DNA from: Christensenella sp. UBA7707
GTDB lineage: Bacteria > Bacillota > Clostridia > Christensenellales > CAG-138
NCBI GenBank assembly: GCA_002482435.1
Contig: DLFZ01000001.1
Span: 205-10,142 of the forward strand
DNA: 9,938 nt
Direction: 5' to 3'
The notes under the pieces: model-generated
Seen by the model: the letters and a program-made list of their open reading frames with translations, nothing else
Databases searched by the model: none
What the model was told of the DNA's origin: nothing
Shown: positions 1 through 5,546 of the stretch, in pieces
Layout of the letters: each line of letters begins with the position of its first letter
How positions within the stretch are numbered: position 1 is the stretch's first letter
Made by a program: the position numbers and the translations under genes

Positions 1-192
1 TATGATGCATTTGCTTTTCCGCGCTGAAATTTTGCACCAGAACCGCCTTGAACCGAAACTCTACTTCCCTCACTTTTGTGTTCTTCGAAGCAACGCGATG
101 CCTTTTTTTCTGGCGCTGCTGGGCGTATAATTGAGTGGAGTCCAAAGGTCGGCCATTGTGCTTAAAATCTGCACCCCGAAAGCTATGCCGGC
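1..192. other. Left-edge region, no gene assigned
   Basis: No gene can be named here. A (+) frame with tandem ATG at 2 and 5 stays open to a TAA at 128-130 (42 codons). A (-) frame is free of stops from about 200 down to base 1 and leaves the window. Neither has a convincing ribosome site or a family I recognise. A run of seven T (103-109, seven A on the minus strand) lies in the middle. The segment probably contains the promoter and leader of the lipoprotein gene that follows, perhaps over the end of something outside the window. Confidence 0.3.
126..131 (+). promoter_or_regulatory. Candidate -10 box for the DUF3298 lipoprotein gene
   Basis: A perfect TATAAT lies at 126-131, about 100 bases before the chosen TTG start at 235. 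The -35 position (103-108) is only a T tract, so this is a weak assignment resting on the -10 alone. No other good -10 was seen between here and the gene. Confidence 0.3.
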
Positions 193-234
193 TTGATGGG
201 TTACGCTGTAGAATCCAGCCGGAGGTATGAGAAC

Positions 235-1092
235 TTGAAAAAAATGCTGTGTGTATCCGTCCTGCTCCTGTGCATGGTCTTTGCTTTATGCGCCTGTGTG
301 CCCGTAAGCCAAACCGTGGACCTGACGGCGCCTCCCACCGAAACCCCAACGGCTGTGCCAACCCCTTCAAGCGAAGCTGTGGAAGCCGTGGTTGAATTTT
401 CCACCTTTGATGTCAACAAAAAATACTACCTCGATTCGGGAAGCTTTGTGGAGTTGGACTTAAAGCTGCCCATACTTACGGGTACGTATGATGGGATTGC
501 GGCAATCAACGCGTTTTTTGCCGACAAGGAAACGTTCTTCTATAACGAGCTTCCATTTGAGAGCCTAAAGGATTTTGAGGCGGGAGCACCTGACAGCAAG
601 ATTGAAGGGAAAAAGGATAACTTTTACAGGCAGGCTTACTATCGGCTGGAAGCTGAATTCGGAAGCATCCTTTCGGTGTCGGCGGCGCTCGATGGCGGCG
701 CAGGCGGCGTAAGCTGGGCAGGTATTGAAGGGGGTACCTTCGACCTGAATACCGGCAAGAAATTAGGCCTTTCGGATATTTTTGAGGTGGATGAACAGAG
801 CTATATGGGCTTCATCTACGACTTCGTTTCAAAAAAGGTTGCCGAGGAAATCGGTGCGGATATGCAACGCGGATATGGTTCTCCTTACTTTTTTGAAGAC
901 CCCTATTCGGGTGACGGTTACGAAAGCATTCGAAGCTTTGACCCGAACGATTTTTATCTAACGGAAACGGCGCTTGTTGTCTTTTATCAAAAATATGCTT
1001 TGGCGAGCGGTGCGGCCGGGCCGAAGGTGTTTGAAATTCCCTACGAAACCCTTTCGGACATGTTAAAAGCAAATGTGGTAAACCCGCAATAA
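235..1092 (+). CDS. Putative lipoprotein with C-terminal DUF3298/RsiV-like domain
   Basis: A secreted, lipid-anchored protein of 285 residues with unknown molecular role. I chose the TTG at 235 because GGAGG (221-225) stands 9 bases before it and because it puts the signal peptide at the N-terminus; the longer frame from 193 would add 14 poorly fitting residues. The start MKKMLCV leads into a hydrophobic segment ending in the lipobox LCAC, with acylated Cys at residue 21. Residues 22-46 are a Pro/Thr-rich linker. The rest resembles the DUF4163/DUF3298 pair of RsiV-type proteins: the C-terminal pattern FYLTETALVVFYQKY followed by GPKVFEIPYETL is typical of DUF3298. RsiV itself is a membrane anti-sigma factor that binds lysozyme, but this protein is a lipoprotein without an anti-sigma domain, and no sigma factor gene is adjacent. 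Lysozyme binding or envelope sensing is therefore only a guess. It is a single gene closed by the terminator at 1118-1155. Confidence 0.8.
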   Translation: MKKMLCVSVLLLCMVFALCACVPVSQTVDLTAPPTETPTAVPTPSSEAVEAVVEFSTFDVNKKYYLDSGSFVELDLKLPILTGTYDGIAAINAFFADKETFFYNELPFESLKDFEAGAPDSKIEGKKDNFYRQAYYRLEAEFGSILSVSAALDGGAGGVSWAGIEGGTFDLNTGKKLGLSDIFEVDEQSYMGFIYDFVSKKVAEEIGADMQRGYGSPYFFEDPYSGDGYESIRSFDPNDFYLTETALVVFYQKYALASGAAGPKVFEIPYETLSDMLKANVVNPQ

Positions 1093-1117
1093 CGAACGCG
1101 CAACATCACAAAACGCC

Positions 1118-1155
1118 AAAAGGCACAGCTTCCGTTGTGGAAAGCTGTGTCTTTT
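1118..1155. terminator. Bidirectional terminator between convergent units
   Basis: AAAAGGCACAGCT at 1118-1130 pairs with AGCTGTGTCTTTT at 1143-1155, with one G-T wobble and a small bulge near the loop. The A tract on one side and T tract on the other let it act in both directions. It sits between the 3' end of the (+) lipoprotein gene and the 3' end of the (-) micro-gene cluster, where both need a stop. Confidence 0.65.
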
Positions 1156-1219
1156 GATGGAAAAGCTTATCGAAATGGCATACGGGGTTCCTGCAGGGAA
1201 AGCCCGTATACGGTTACAA

Positions 1220-1294
1220 TTAGCGGCAACCTCTGCGGCAGCGACAGCCTGACCTGCAGCGACAACGGCGACAGCGCCTGCGGTTAAAAAACAT
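1220..1294 (-). CDS. 24-residue Arg/Cys-rich micropeptide, function unknown
   Basis: A very short reading frame. The peptide begins MFFNRRRCRRCRCR and ends SGCRCRRGCR before TAA. Of 24 residues, 11 are Arg and 6 are Cys, with no Lys, Asp or Glu, so the product would be very basic. Support for translation: AAAGGA at 1303-1308 is 8 bases before the ATG at 1292-1294, and the residue composition is far from random. It lies downstream of, and on the same strand as, two DUF6774-like small genes, 103 bases after the second stop. Its start codon is inside one arm of a 10-bp inverted repeat (1293-1302 with 1351-1360). Six closely spaced Cys could bind metal or form disulfides, and the Arg could bind nucleic acid or membranes; these are guesses. 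It could also be a chance frame in GC-rich DNA, or a leader peptide whose translation matters more than its product. Confidence 0.5.
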   Translation of the reverse strand: MFFNRRRCRRCRCRSGCRCRRGCR

Positions 1295-1360
1295 AAGCGT
1301 CATCCTTTCTTAAGCTTCCCGCGCGGGGAAGAGAGCTGTTATATAGTATGTGACGCTTAT
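1293..1360. repeat. Inverted repeat with nested hairpin at the micropeptide start
   Basis: ATAAGCGTCA at 1293-1302 and TGACGCTTAT at 1351-1360 are perfect 10-base inverted copies. Inside lies a second perfect hairpin, CTTCCC (1315-1320) with GGGAAG (1326-1331). In a transcript from the minus strand the outer stem would close over the bases between the ribosome site and the start codon of the 24-aa peptide, so it could control translation. As DNA, the two arms could be operator half-sites. Confidence 0.6.
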
Positions 1361-1372
1361 AAATATTGTCAT
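1343..1372 (-). promoter_or_regulatory. Weak candidate promoter for the Arg/Cys micropeptide
   Basis: Reading the minus strand, ATGACA (1367-1372, five of six matches to TTGACA) is followed after 18 bases by TACTAT (1343-1348, four of six matches to TATAAT). One arm of the inverted repeat lies in the spacer. The match is modest in an AT-rich stretch and could be chance; the peptide may instead be read from the DUF6774-like genes upstream. Confidence 0.25.
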
Positions 1373-1397
1373 CGCAGCATTGGCCGGCTTGATGCCA

Positions 1398-1580
1398 TTA
1401 TACTTCCTGCGCCTCCTCTCGCTGCTGTTGTTTGGCGGCAATGATCGCAAGGTTGTCGCCGATCGCACAGAAGAGGCTGGCGAGAATGTTAATTTCGTCA
1501 GCCGAAAGCTCTGTGGAAATGGTGATGGCCATTGAGGCAGCCAATAAAACAAGCTCGCTGCCGGGCGGGCAGGAAGGCAT
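1398..1580 (-). CDS. Small DUF6774-like protein, second of a tandem pair
   Basis: A 60-residue protein of unknown function. It starts at the ATG at 1580, preceded by AGGTGA about 5 bases upstream; a TTG six codons earlier is less likely. The N-terminus MPSCPPGSELVLLAA leads to STELSADEINILASLF and then IGDNLAIIAAKQQQ. This pattern (short Cys-containing start, hydrophobic helix, an ELSxDE turn, a second helix with GDxLAxIAA, charged tail) matches what I remember of the DUF6774 family of very small clostridial proteins. No catalytic motif or membrane segment is evident; it looks like a compact two-helix protein. It follows its paralogue by 57 bases, so co-transcription is likely. The family name is from memory and needs a profile search; that the gene is real is better supported. 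Confidence 0.7.
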   Translation of the reverse strand: MPSCPPGSELVLLAASMAITISTELSADEINILASLFCAIGDNLAIIAAKQQQREEAQEV

Positions 1581-1637
1581 ACCGTCACCTACTTTCAAAG
1601 CAGGGCGCGTTGTGTTGGGGTGCGTTTGCGCGGGGAC

Positions 1638-1805
1638 TCATTTTTTCTCGTGCGAGCAAAGCTCCTCGAAAACTGACGTGCTTATCATCGACTTGCTCAA
1701 TTCGCGCAAAAAAATGCTCAGGCAAACAAAGTCCTCCTTGGAGAGGGTCGTGAAAAAATGATTGGTTAACGCCGCGATAAGAACATTCATTTCGCACGGA
1801 TCCAA
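1638..1805 (-). CDS. Small DUF6774-like protein, first of a tandem pair
   Basis: A 55-residue frame starting at TTG (1803-1805), with GGGGTGA at 1812-1818 as a strong ribosome site 6 bases before the start. An in-frame TGA just upstream limits the start choice; the ATG at residue 6 is possible but would drop the family-like opening MDPCEM. It continues VLIAALTNHFFTTLSKEDF, then a second helix with LSIFLRELSKSMIST, and ends in a charged tail (CSHEKK). The layout parallels the next gene: hydrophobic helix, LSKED turn (ELSADE there), then helix two, so the two are probably diverged duplicates. Divergence is high, and the GD of helix two is replaced by LS. Function is unknown. A TATAAT on the minus strand at 1823-1828 is too close to the start to leave the ribosome site on the transcript, so the promoter is not settled. 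Confidence 0.65.
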   Translation of the reverse strand: MDPCEMNVLIAALTNHFFTTLSKEDFVCLSIFLRELSKSMISTSVFEELCSHEKK

Positions 1806-1913
1806 AAATGCTCACCCCAAACATTATATGCAAAAAGAGGATAAGCGGCGCTACACGCAAAAAGAGCCCCTTTGCGGCATCGCGAAAAGGCGGCATGCGT
1901 TCTCGGCATAATC

Positions 1914-1955
1914 AAAAAAACGGCCTCGAACGGTGTTGTTTCGAAGCCGTTTTTT
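1914..1955. terminator. Terminator after the ABC-F gene
   Basis: ACGGCCTCGAA (1920-1930) pairs with TTCGAAGCCGT (1940-1950) with one mismatch, flanked by seven A and six T, so it can work in either direction. It lies 94 bases after the stop of the (-) ABC-F gene and separates that gene from the micro-gene cluster. Confidence 0.8.
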
Positions 1956-2048
1956 ATGAAGTTTGTGGTCGTATGATACCTGCATACCCGGTTGTGACAC
2001 TTAAAAAGCTGTGCGTGTTATCACCGCAGGCGCAGGTACCTTAAAAAT

Positions 2049-3674
2049 TCAATTCGTCGTTTTTGTGTAGCTTGCACGGAGCCTTATCACATCGGGATCG
2101 TCGATGTATTCGTCAAAGCTTTCGCGGCGGTCGATGATGCCGCCCGGCAAAATCTCGATGATGCGGTTGGCGACCGTTTGGATTACCTGATGGTCGTGCG
2201 ACGCGAAAAGCATAACGCCGGGGAAGGCGGTCATGCCCTCGTTGAGCGCGGTTATGGCCTCAAGGTCGAGATGGTTTGTGGGCTCGTTCAAAATCAGCAC
2301 GTTCGCGCCCGAAAGCATGAGCTTTGCAAGCATACAGCGGTTTTTTTCGCCGCCCGAGAGCACCTTCGCGGGCTTGAGTGCCTCCTCGCCGGAAAACAGC
2401 AGCTTGCCGAGCCAACCGCGTATGGTGGTTTCATACTGGTCATTTGAATACTGCCTAAGCCAGTCCACAAGATTCAGCTCGATGCCGTCGAAATAGGCGG
2501 AATTGTCGGAGGGCATGTACGCGCGCGAGGTGGTGACGCCCCATTTAAAGCTTCCCTCGTCGGGCGTAAGCTCCTCCATGAGAATTTGAAACAGCGTCGT
2601 GCGCGCAAGCTCATCTTCGCCCACGAAAGCGATTTTATCCCCGGGTTGCACCACAAAGCTCACTTGATCGAGCACCTTGCGGCCACCCACGGTTTTTGTA
2701 ATGCCGCTTAGCGCAACGATGTCGTTGCCCACCTCGCGGTCGGGCTTAAAGCTGATAAACGGATACCGGCGCGAGGAGGGGGCGAAGTTGTCCATCTGCA
2801 AATTGTCGAGCATTTTTTTACGCGACGTTGCCTGCCGCGATTTGGCGGCGTTGGCGCTGAAGCGCTGGATGAACTCCTGCAACTCCTTGATCTTCTGCTC
2901 GTTGAGCTTTCGCTTGTCGCGCTCCTGACGCGCGGCGAGCTGCGTGTATTCATACCAGAAGTCGTAGTTGCCCACGTACATCTGAATTTTGCCGTAGTCG
3001 ATGTCTACAATGTGCGTGCAGACCTTATTAAGAAAATGGCGGTCGTGCGAAACAACAATTACTGTGTTGGGAAAATCCAAAAGGAACTCCTCCAGCCACT
3101 TCACTGCGTACAGGTCGAGGTTGTTTGTCGGCTCGTCCAAAAGCAAAATATCGGGTTTGGCAAAAAGCGCCTGCGCAAGAAGCACTTTTACCTTGCGCGG
3201 GCCGTCGAGCTCAGCCATTTTCATTTGGTGGTATTCGCCCGTAACGCCAAGGCCGTTTAGGATCGTTTCGGCGTCCGACTCGGCGTTCCAGCCATCCATC
3301 TCGCTGAATTCGCCCTCAAGTTCCGCAAGGCGTATGCCGTCGGCATCGTCAAAATCCACTTTGTTGTAAAGCTCTTCCTTCAGGCAGATGATCTCATGCA
3401 GGCGCTTGTAGCCCATGATCACCGTTTGAAGGGCGGTATGCTCGTCAAAGGCGTAGTGGTCCTGCCGCAAAACGGCGATGCGCTCGCCGGGTGTCACGTT
3501 GATTTCGCCGCTGCCGGGCTCAAGCTCGCCCGACAAAATGCGAAGGAAGGTGGATTTTCCCGTTCCGTTTGCCCCAATGAGGCCGTAGCAGTTGCCGGGT
3601 GTAAACTGCACGTTCACGTTTTGAAACAGCGGCCTCCCGCCGAATTGAAGGGAAATTCCCTGTGCGCTGATCAT
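2049..3674 (-). CDS. ABC-F family ATPase, YkpA/YbiT-like, ribosome-associated
   Basis: A 541-residue soluble protein with two ABC ATPase domains and no membrane segments. ABC-F proteins bind the ribosomal E site and act in translation or antibiotic protection. Domain 1 has Walker A GANGTGKST (34-42), Walker B with catalytic Glu (LLLLDE, Asp180-Glu181) and switch His210. Its signature is LDGPRK (156-161) instead of LSGGQ. A charged helical linker (about 243-296), the P-site tRNA interaction segment, follows. Domain 2 has a degenerate Walker A, GEDELARTT (352-360), with Arg358 in place of the usual Lys; a normal LSGGE signature (439-443); ILNEPTNHLD, in which the Walker B Asp is Asn463 before Glu464; and His493. 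Length and sequence style fit the YkpA/YbiT branch, so a housekeeping translation factor is likelier than a resistance determinant. The ATG follows AAAGGA by 9 bases. It appears to be a single gene with its own promoter and terminator. Confidence 0.92.
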   Translation of the reverse strand: MISAQGISLQFGGRPLFQNVNVQFTPGNCYGLIGANGTGKSTFLRILSGELEPGSGEINVTPGERIAVLRQDHYAFDEHTALQTVIMGYKRLHEIICLKEELYNKVDFDDADGIRLAELEGEFSEMDGWNAESDAETILNGLGVTGEYHQMKMAELDGPRKVKVLLAQALFAKPDILLLDEPTNNLDLYAVKWLEEFLLDFPNTVIVVSHDRHFLNKVCTHIVDIDYGKIQMYVGNYDFWYEYTQLAARQERDKRKLNEQKIKELQEFIQRFSANAAKSRQATSRKKMLDNLQMDNFAPSSRRYPFISFKPDREVGNDIVALSGITKTVGGRKVLDQVSFVVQPGDKIAFVGEDELARTTLFQILMEELTPDEGSFKWGVTTSRAYMPSDNSAYFDGIELNLVDWLRQYSNDQYETTIRGWLGKLLFSGEEALKPAKVLSGGEKNRCMLAKLMLSGANVLILNEPTNHLDLEAITALNEGMTAFPGVMLFASHDHQVIQTVANRIIEILPGGIIDRRESFDEYIDDPDVIRLRASYTKTTN

Positions 3675-3708
3675 GGTGTTTCTTCCTTTAAATATTTATT
3701 GCCGGTAC

Positions 3709-3717
3709 ATCATACCA
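3709..3717 (-). promoter_or_regulatory. Candidate extended -10 promoter for the ABC-F gene
   Basis: On the minus strand the sequence reads TGGTATGAT: an extended -10 (TGn) with five of six matches to TATAAT. Transcription would start near 3702, giving a leader of roughly 27 bases before the ATG at 3674. No clear -35 is seen, which fits an extended -10 promoter. Confidence 0.45.
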
Positions 3718-3750
3718 CATCGCCGCGCTTGTGCATAGCAAAACGAAAGG

Positions 3751-3787
3751 AAAGCGCGCCCGTCGTGTCTTGACAAGCGCGCATTTT
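3751..3787 (-). terminator. Possible terminator after the GPH symporter gene
   Basis: GCGCGC at 3754-3759 pairs with GCGCGC at 3777-3782, with an inner TGTC-TT-GACA stem (3766-3775). In the minus direction the stem is followed by TTT-CC-TTT rather than a clean U run, so efficiency is uncertain. It stands about 20 bases after the symporter stop at 3806. Confidence 0.4.
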
Positions 3788-3805
3788 GATGGAGAAACCA
3801 ATCTG

Positions 3806-5203
3806 CTATTCGGCTGTCATGGCGGCCTTTTGTTCTTGCATCTTCGCGGTGTCCTTTTCGATGTTCAAAAACAGAAGCACAACGACCATCAGCGCGGCCA
3901 CGGCCATGGGCACCCAGCCGAGCATGGCGTTGATGGTTTGAATGGTGCGCTGCGGCTGCTCCAAAAGGTTTGCATCAAAGCCCGAGGCGTGCATGGAAAC
4001 GGCAACGAGCTGCGTGGCGCCCGCCACGGCGAGCTTGCTGGCGAGGTTGTCGGCCGTAGAAACCATGCTGTCAAGGCGGCGGCCGTTTTTCCATTCGATG
4101 ATGTCCACGATGTTGTTGCGGTTGGTGTTAAACATCACAAACGTGATGGTGACCGCTATGCCCACCGTGATCGCGTTCACATAGAGCGCGCCCAAGGAAA
4201 ACGGGTTAAACACAAACCAAAGCTTGCCCGCGATGAACAAAAGCGCGGCGGCAAGCATTGTTTTTTTGCGCCCGAGCGCCTTGTCGATGGGGGAAACGAG
4301 GAAGGAGGCGCCCACGGATGCCGCGAGGTACGCCGCTTGTATGGCGGTGGCCGCACCGGTGCTTTTCATCACATAGGTCGCGTAGTAGGTGATGCAGGTC
4401 ATAAGAAGCAGATTGATGACCCCGTAGCAGATGATATAAAGCGTGTTCAGTACCCACGAACGGCAGGAGAGGAGCATTTTTGCAACCGTCTTGGCGGAAA
4501 GCCGCTCCTCGTTTTGCGCAAGGGGTTTTACGCGCTCGTGCGTGGTGAAATAGTGTGCAAAGCAACCGAGTATGCATACTGCGCCCATCACCATTGCCGT
4601 AAGCAAAAAGCCGCGTGAGCCCGCGCCGCCGGGCGAAACGTTACCCGCCTTGTCGAGCCCGCCGAAAAGCCTAAGAAGCGGCAGGCACGCAACCGCGCCG
4701 ATACCCGCGCCCATGCAGCCGCCGAGGTTGCGGAACACGTTGATGGAGCGGCGGTCGGCGTCGAGGTTGGTGGCAAGGCTACCCATGCTGTTGTAGGGGA
4801 TGTTCACAAACGTATTGAAAAGCTCAAAAACAAGATAAACAACGAGCGCAACAGCAAGCTGCGCCGTGCCGCTAAGCCCAAAATCCGCAAACAGAAGTAC
4901 AACCGTAGCAGCCCATGGAACCGCAAACCAAAGCGCGAGCGGACGGCAGGATTCGCCGTTTTTGAAGCGGTGGTTCACCGCCCAAAAGCCGATAAGCGGG
5001 TCGTTGAGCGCATCCCACACCGTGCCGATGGTGAGGATGGTGCCGGCCAAAAGCACGTCCATCTTCATGATGTTTGTGAGGAAAAACAAATAATAAAGGC
5101 TTTTGAACTGGTACACAACGTTGCTTGCCGAGGAAAAGGCGAAAAAGCCAAGCTTTTCGCCCATGCGTACGCGGGGGATGGTGCCGGTGATCGCGTTTTT
5201 CAT
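3806..5203 (-). CDS. GPH-family sugar:cation symporter (MelB-like, MFS)
   Basis: A 465-residue integral membrane protein with about 12 hydrophobic segments, the usual length for the glycoside-pentoside-hexuronide:cation symporter family. The clearest mark is WDALNDPLIGFW (63-74): Asp64 and Asp68 are four residues apart, like the cation-site Asp55/Asp59 of MelB helix II, and the loop after it (NGESCRPLALW) fits the conserved RxRP turn. The N-terminal half also shows NIPYNSMGSLATNLDADRRSINVFRN, resembling the PYxALxxelt and R-R-N region of the family. Import of a glycoside with Na+ or H+ is likely, but the substrate cannot be read from sequence and no glycosidase or sugar regulator is adjacent; the GH20 gene is over 3 kb away in another unit. 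The ATG at 5203 follows GGGAGG (5211-5216) by 7 bases. It looks monocistronic. Confidence 0.9.
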   Translation of the reverse strand: MKNAITGTIPRVRMGEKLGFFAFSSASNVVYQFKSLYYLFFLTNIMKMDVLLAGTILTIGTVWDALNDPLIGFWAVNHRFKNGESCRPLALWFAVPWAATVVLLFADFGLSGTAQLAVALVVYLVFELFNTFVNIPYNSMGSLATNLDADRRSINVFRNLGGCMGAGIGAVACLPLLRLFGGLDKAGNVSPGGAGSRGFLLTAMVMGAVCILGCFAHYFTTHERVKPLAQNEERLSAKTVAKMLLSCRSWVLNTLYIICYGVINLLLMTCITYYATYVMKSTGAATAIQAAYLAASVGASFLVSPIDKALGRKKTMLAAALLFIAGKLWFVFNPFSLGALYVNAITVGIAVTITFVMFNTNRNNIVDIIEWKNGRRLDSMVSTADNLASKLAVAGATQLVAVSMHASGFDANLLEQPQRTIQTINAMLGWVPMAVAALMVVVLLFLNIEKDTAKMQEQKAAMTAE

Positions 5204-5247
5204 AAACCTGCCTCCCTTGCTTGCGGCCGCTTTGCGGAATTTTTATC

Positions 5248-5276
5248 ATTATGACATGTTCCATTTGTACGTGCAA
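5248..5276 (-). promoter_or_regulatory. Candidate promoter for the GPH symporter gene
   Basis: On the minus strand, TTGCAC (5271-5276) is followed after 17 bases by CATAAT (5248-5253, five of six matches to the -10 consensus). Transcription would start near 5241, giving a leader of about 38 bases. The -35 match is partial. The terminator at 5278-5305 lies directly upstream and shields this promoter from the zur side. Confidence 0.45.
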
Positions 5277-5277
5277 C

Positions 5278-5305
5278 AAAAAAGCGCGGCGGGAGCCGCC
5301 GCGCT
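5278..5305 (-). terminator. Strong intrinsic terminator, second of two after zur
   Basis: AGCGCGGCGG (5283-5292) and CCGCCGCGCT (5296-5305) form a perfect 10-bp stem with a 3-base loop. In the minus direction it is followed by six T. It ends any transcript coming from the zur side or from the hairpin-rich segment before the symporter promoter. Confidence 0.85.
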
Positions 5306-5313
5306 AAGCCTGT

Positions 5314-5340
5314 CAAAAAAGTGTCTTGTGCCACTTTTTG
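5314..5340. terminator. Intrinsic terminator, first of two after zur
   Basis: CAAAAAAGTG (5314-5323) faces CACTTTTTG (5332-5340), an A/T-flanked stem with an 8-base loop and a T run in either direction. It lies just before the stronger GC-rich terminator on the minus strand, so the two form a double stop about 210-270 bases beyond the zur stop codon. Confidence 0.6.
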
Positions 5341-5546
5341 AGGTTTTCAGGAATCGCCTGTGCATTCCACGCGGTCGGCGCTTCCTGAGAAGAAAGCCTT
5401 GCGACGCAAGGCCTTCCGCCGCCACCGCACATGTCGTTGGCGGCGGTTGAAAGCTTCCGGAGGCTGCGGCCCCCGAAGCCCCGGGGGGTTGAAGCGCTGA
5501 TCACAGTAAGCAAATATTTTTGCAGCCGTACTTTAGGTCAGCCAAC
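5341..5546 (-). other. Hairpin-dense gene-free segment, possible structured RNA or repeat element
   Basis: No gene is supported here, though a 66-codon frame crosses it on the minus strand. The segment is GC-rich with a chain of inverted repeats: TCAGGAA/TTCCTGA (5347-5353 with 5382-5388); a perfect 7-bp hairpin with a 3-base loop (5396-5402 with 5406-5412); a perfect 9-bp stem CCGCCGCCA/TGGCGGCGG (5416-5424 with 5438-5446); and GCTTC/GAAGC with further pairing inside (5453-5457 with 5475-5479). In the minus direction two terminators follow at once. It could be a long 3' UTR of the zur operon, a separate small RNA or a dispersed repeat; the sequence does not decide. Confidence 0.35.

Noticed and set aside
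8..14. CATTTGC near the left edge as a possible third Zur operator half
   Set aside because: Only seven bases match, the partner half would be mostly outside the window, and the visible bases 1-2 do not fit it well.
1432..1761. Plus-strand frame of 109 codons across the micro-gene cluster
   Set aside because: It is antisense to both DUF6774-like genes, has no ribosome site and no recognisable family; a shadow frame.
1823..1828. Perfect TATAAT on the minus strand before the first DUF6774-like gene
   Set aside because: Transcription from it would start inside the ribosome site and no -35 is present at the right distance, so it is not listed as a promoter.
1585..1896. Minus-strand frame of 103 codons beginning MPPFRDAAKG
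   Set aside because: No ribosome site, and it overlaps in another phase the better supported 55-codon DUF6774-like gene at 1638-1805.
3731..4618. Long plus-strand frame of 295 codons
   Set aside because: Antisense to the GPH symporter gene; its His/Arg-rich composition is typical of a shadow of a membrane-protein gene.
5313..5513. Minus-strand frame of 66 codons in the hairpin-rich segment
   Set aside because: No ribosome site at its start, and it overlaps the inverted repeats and a terminator; more likely non-coding.
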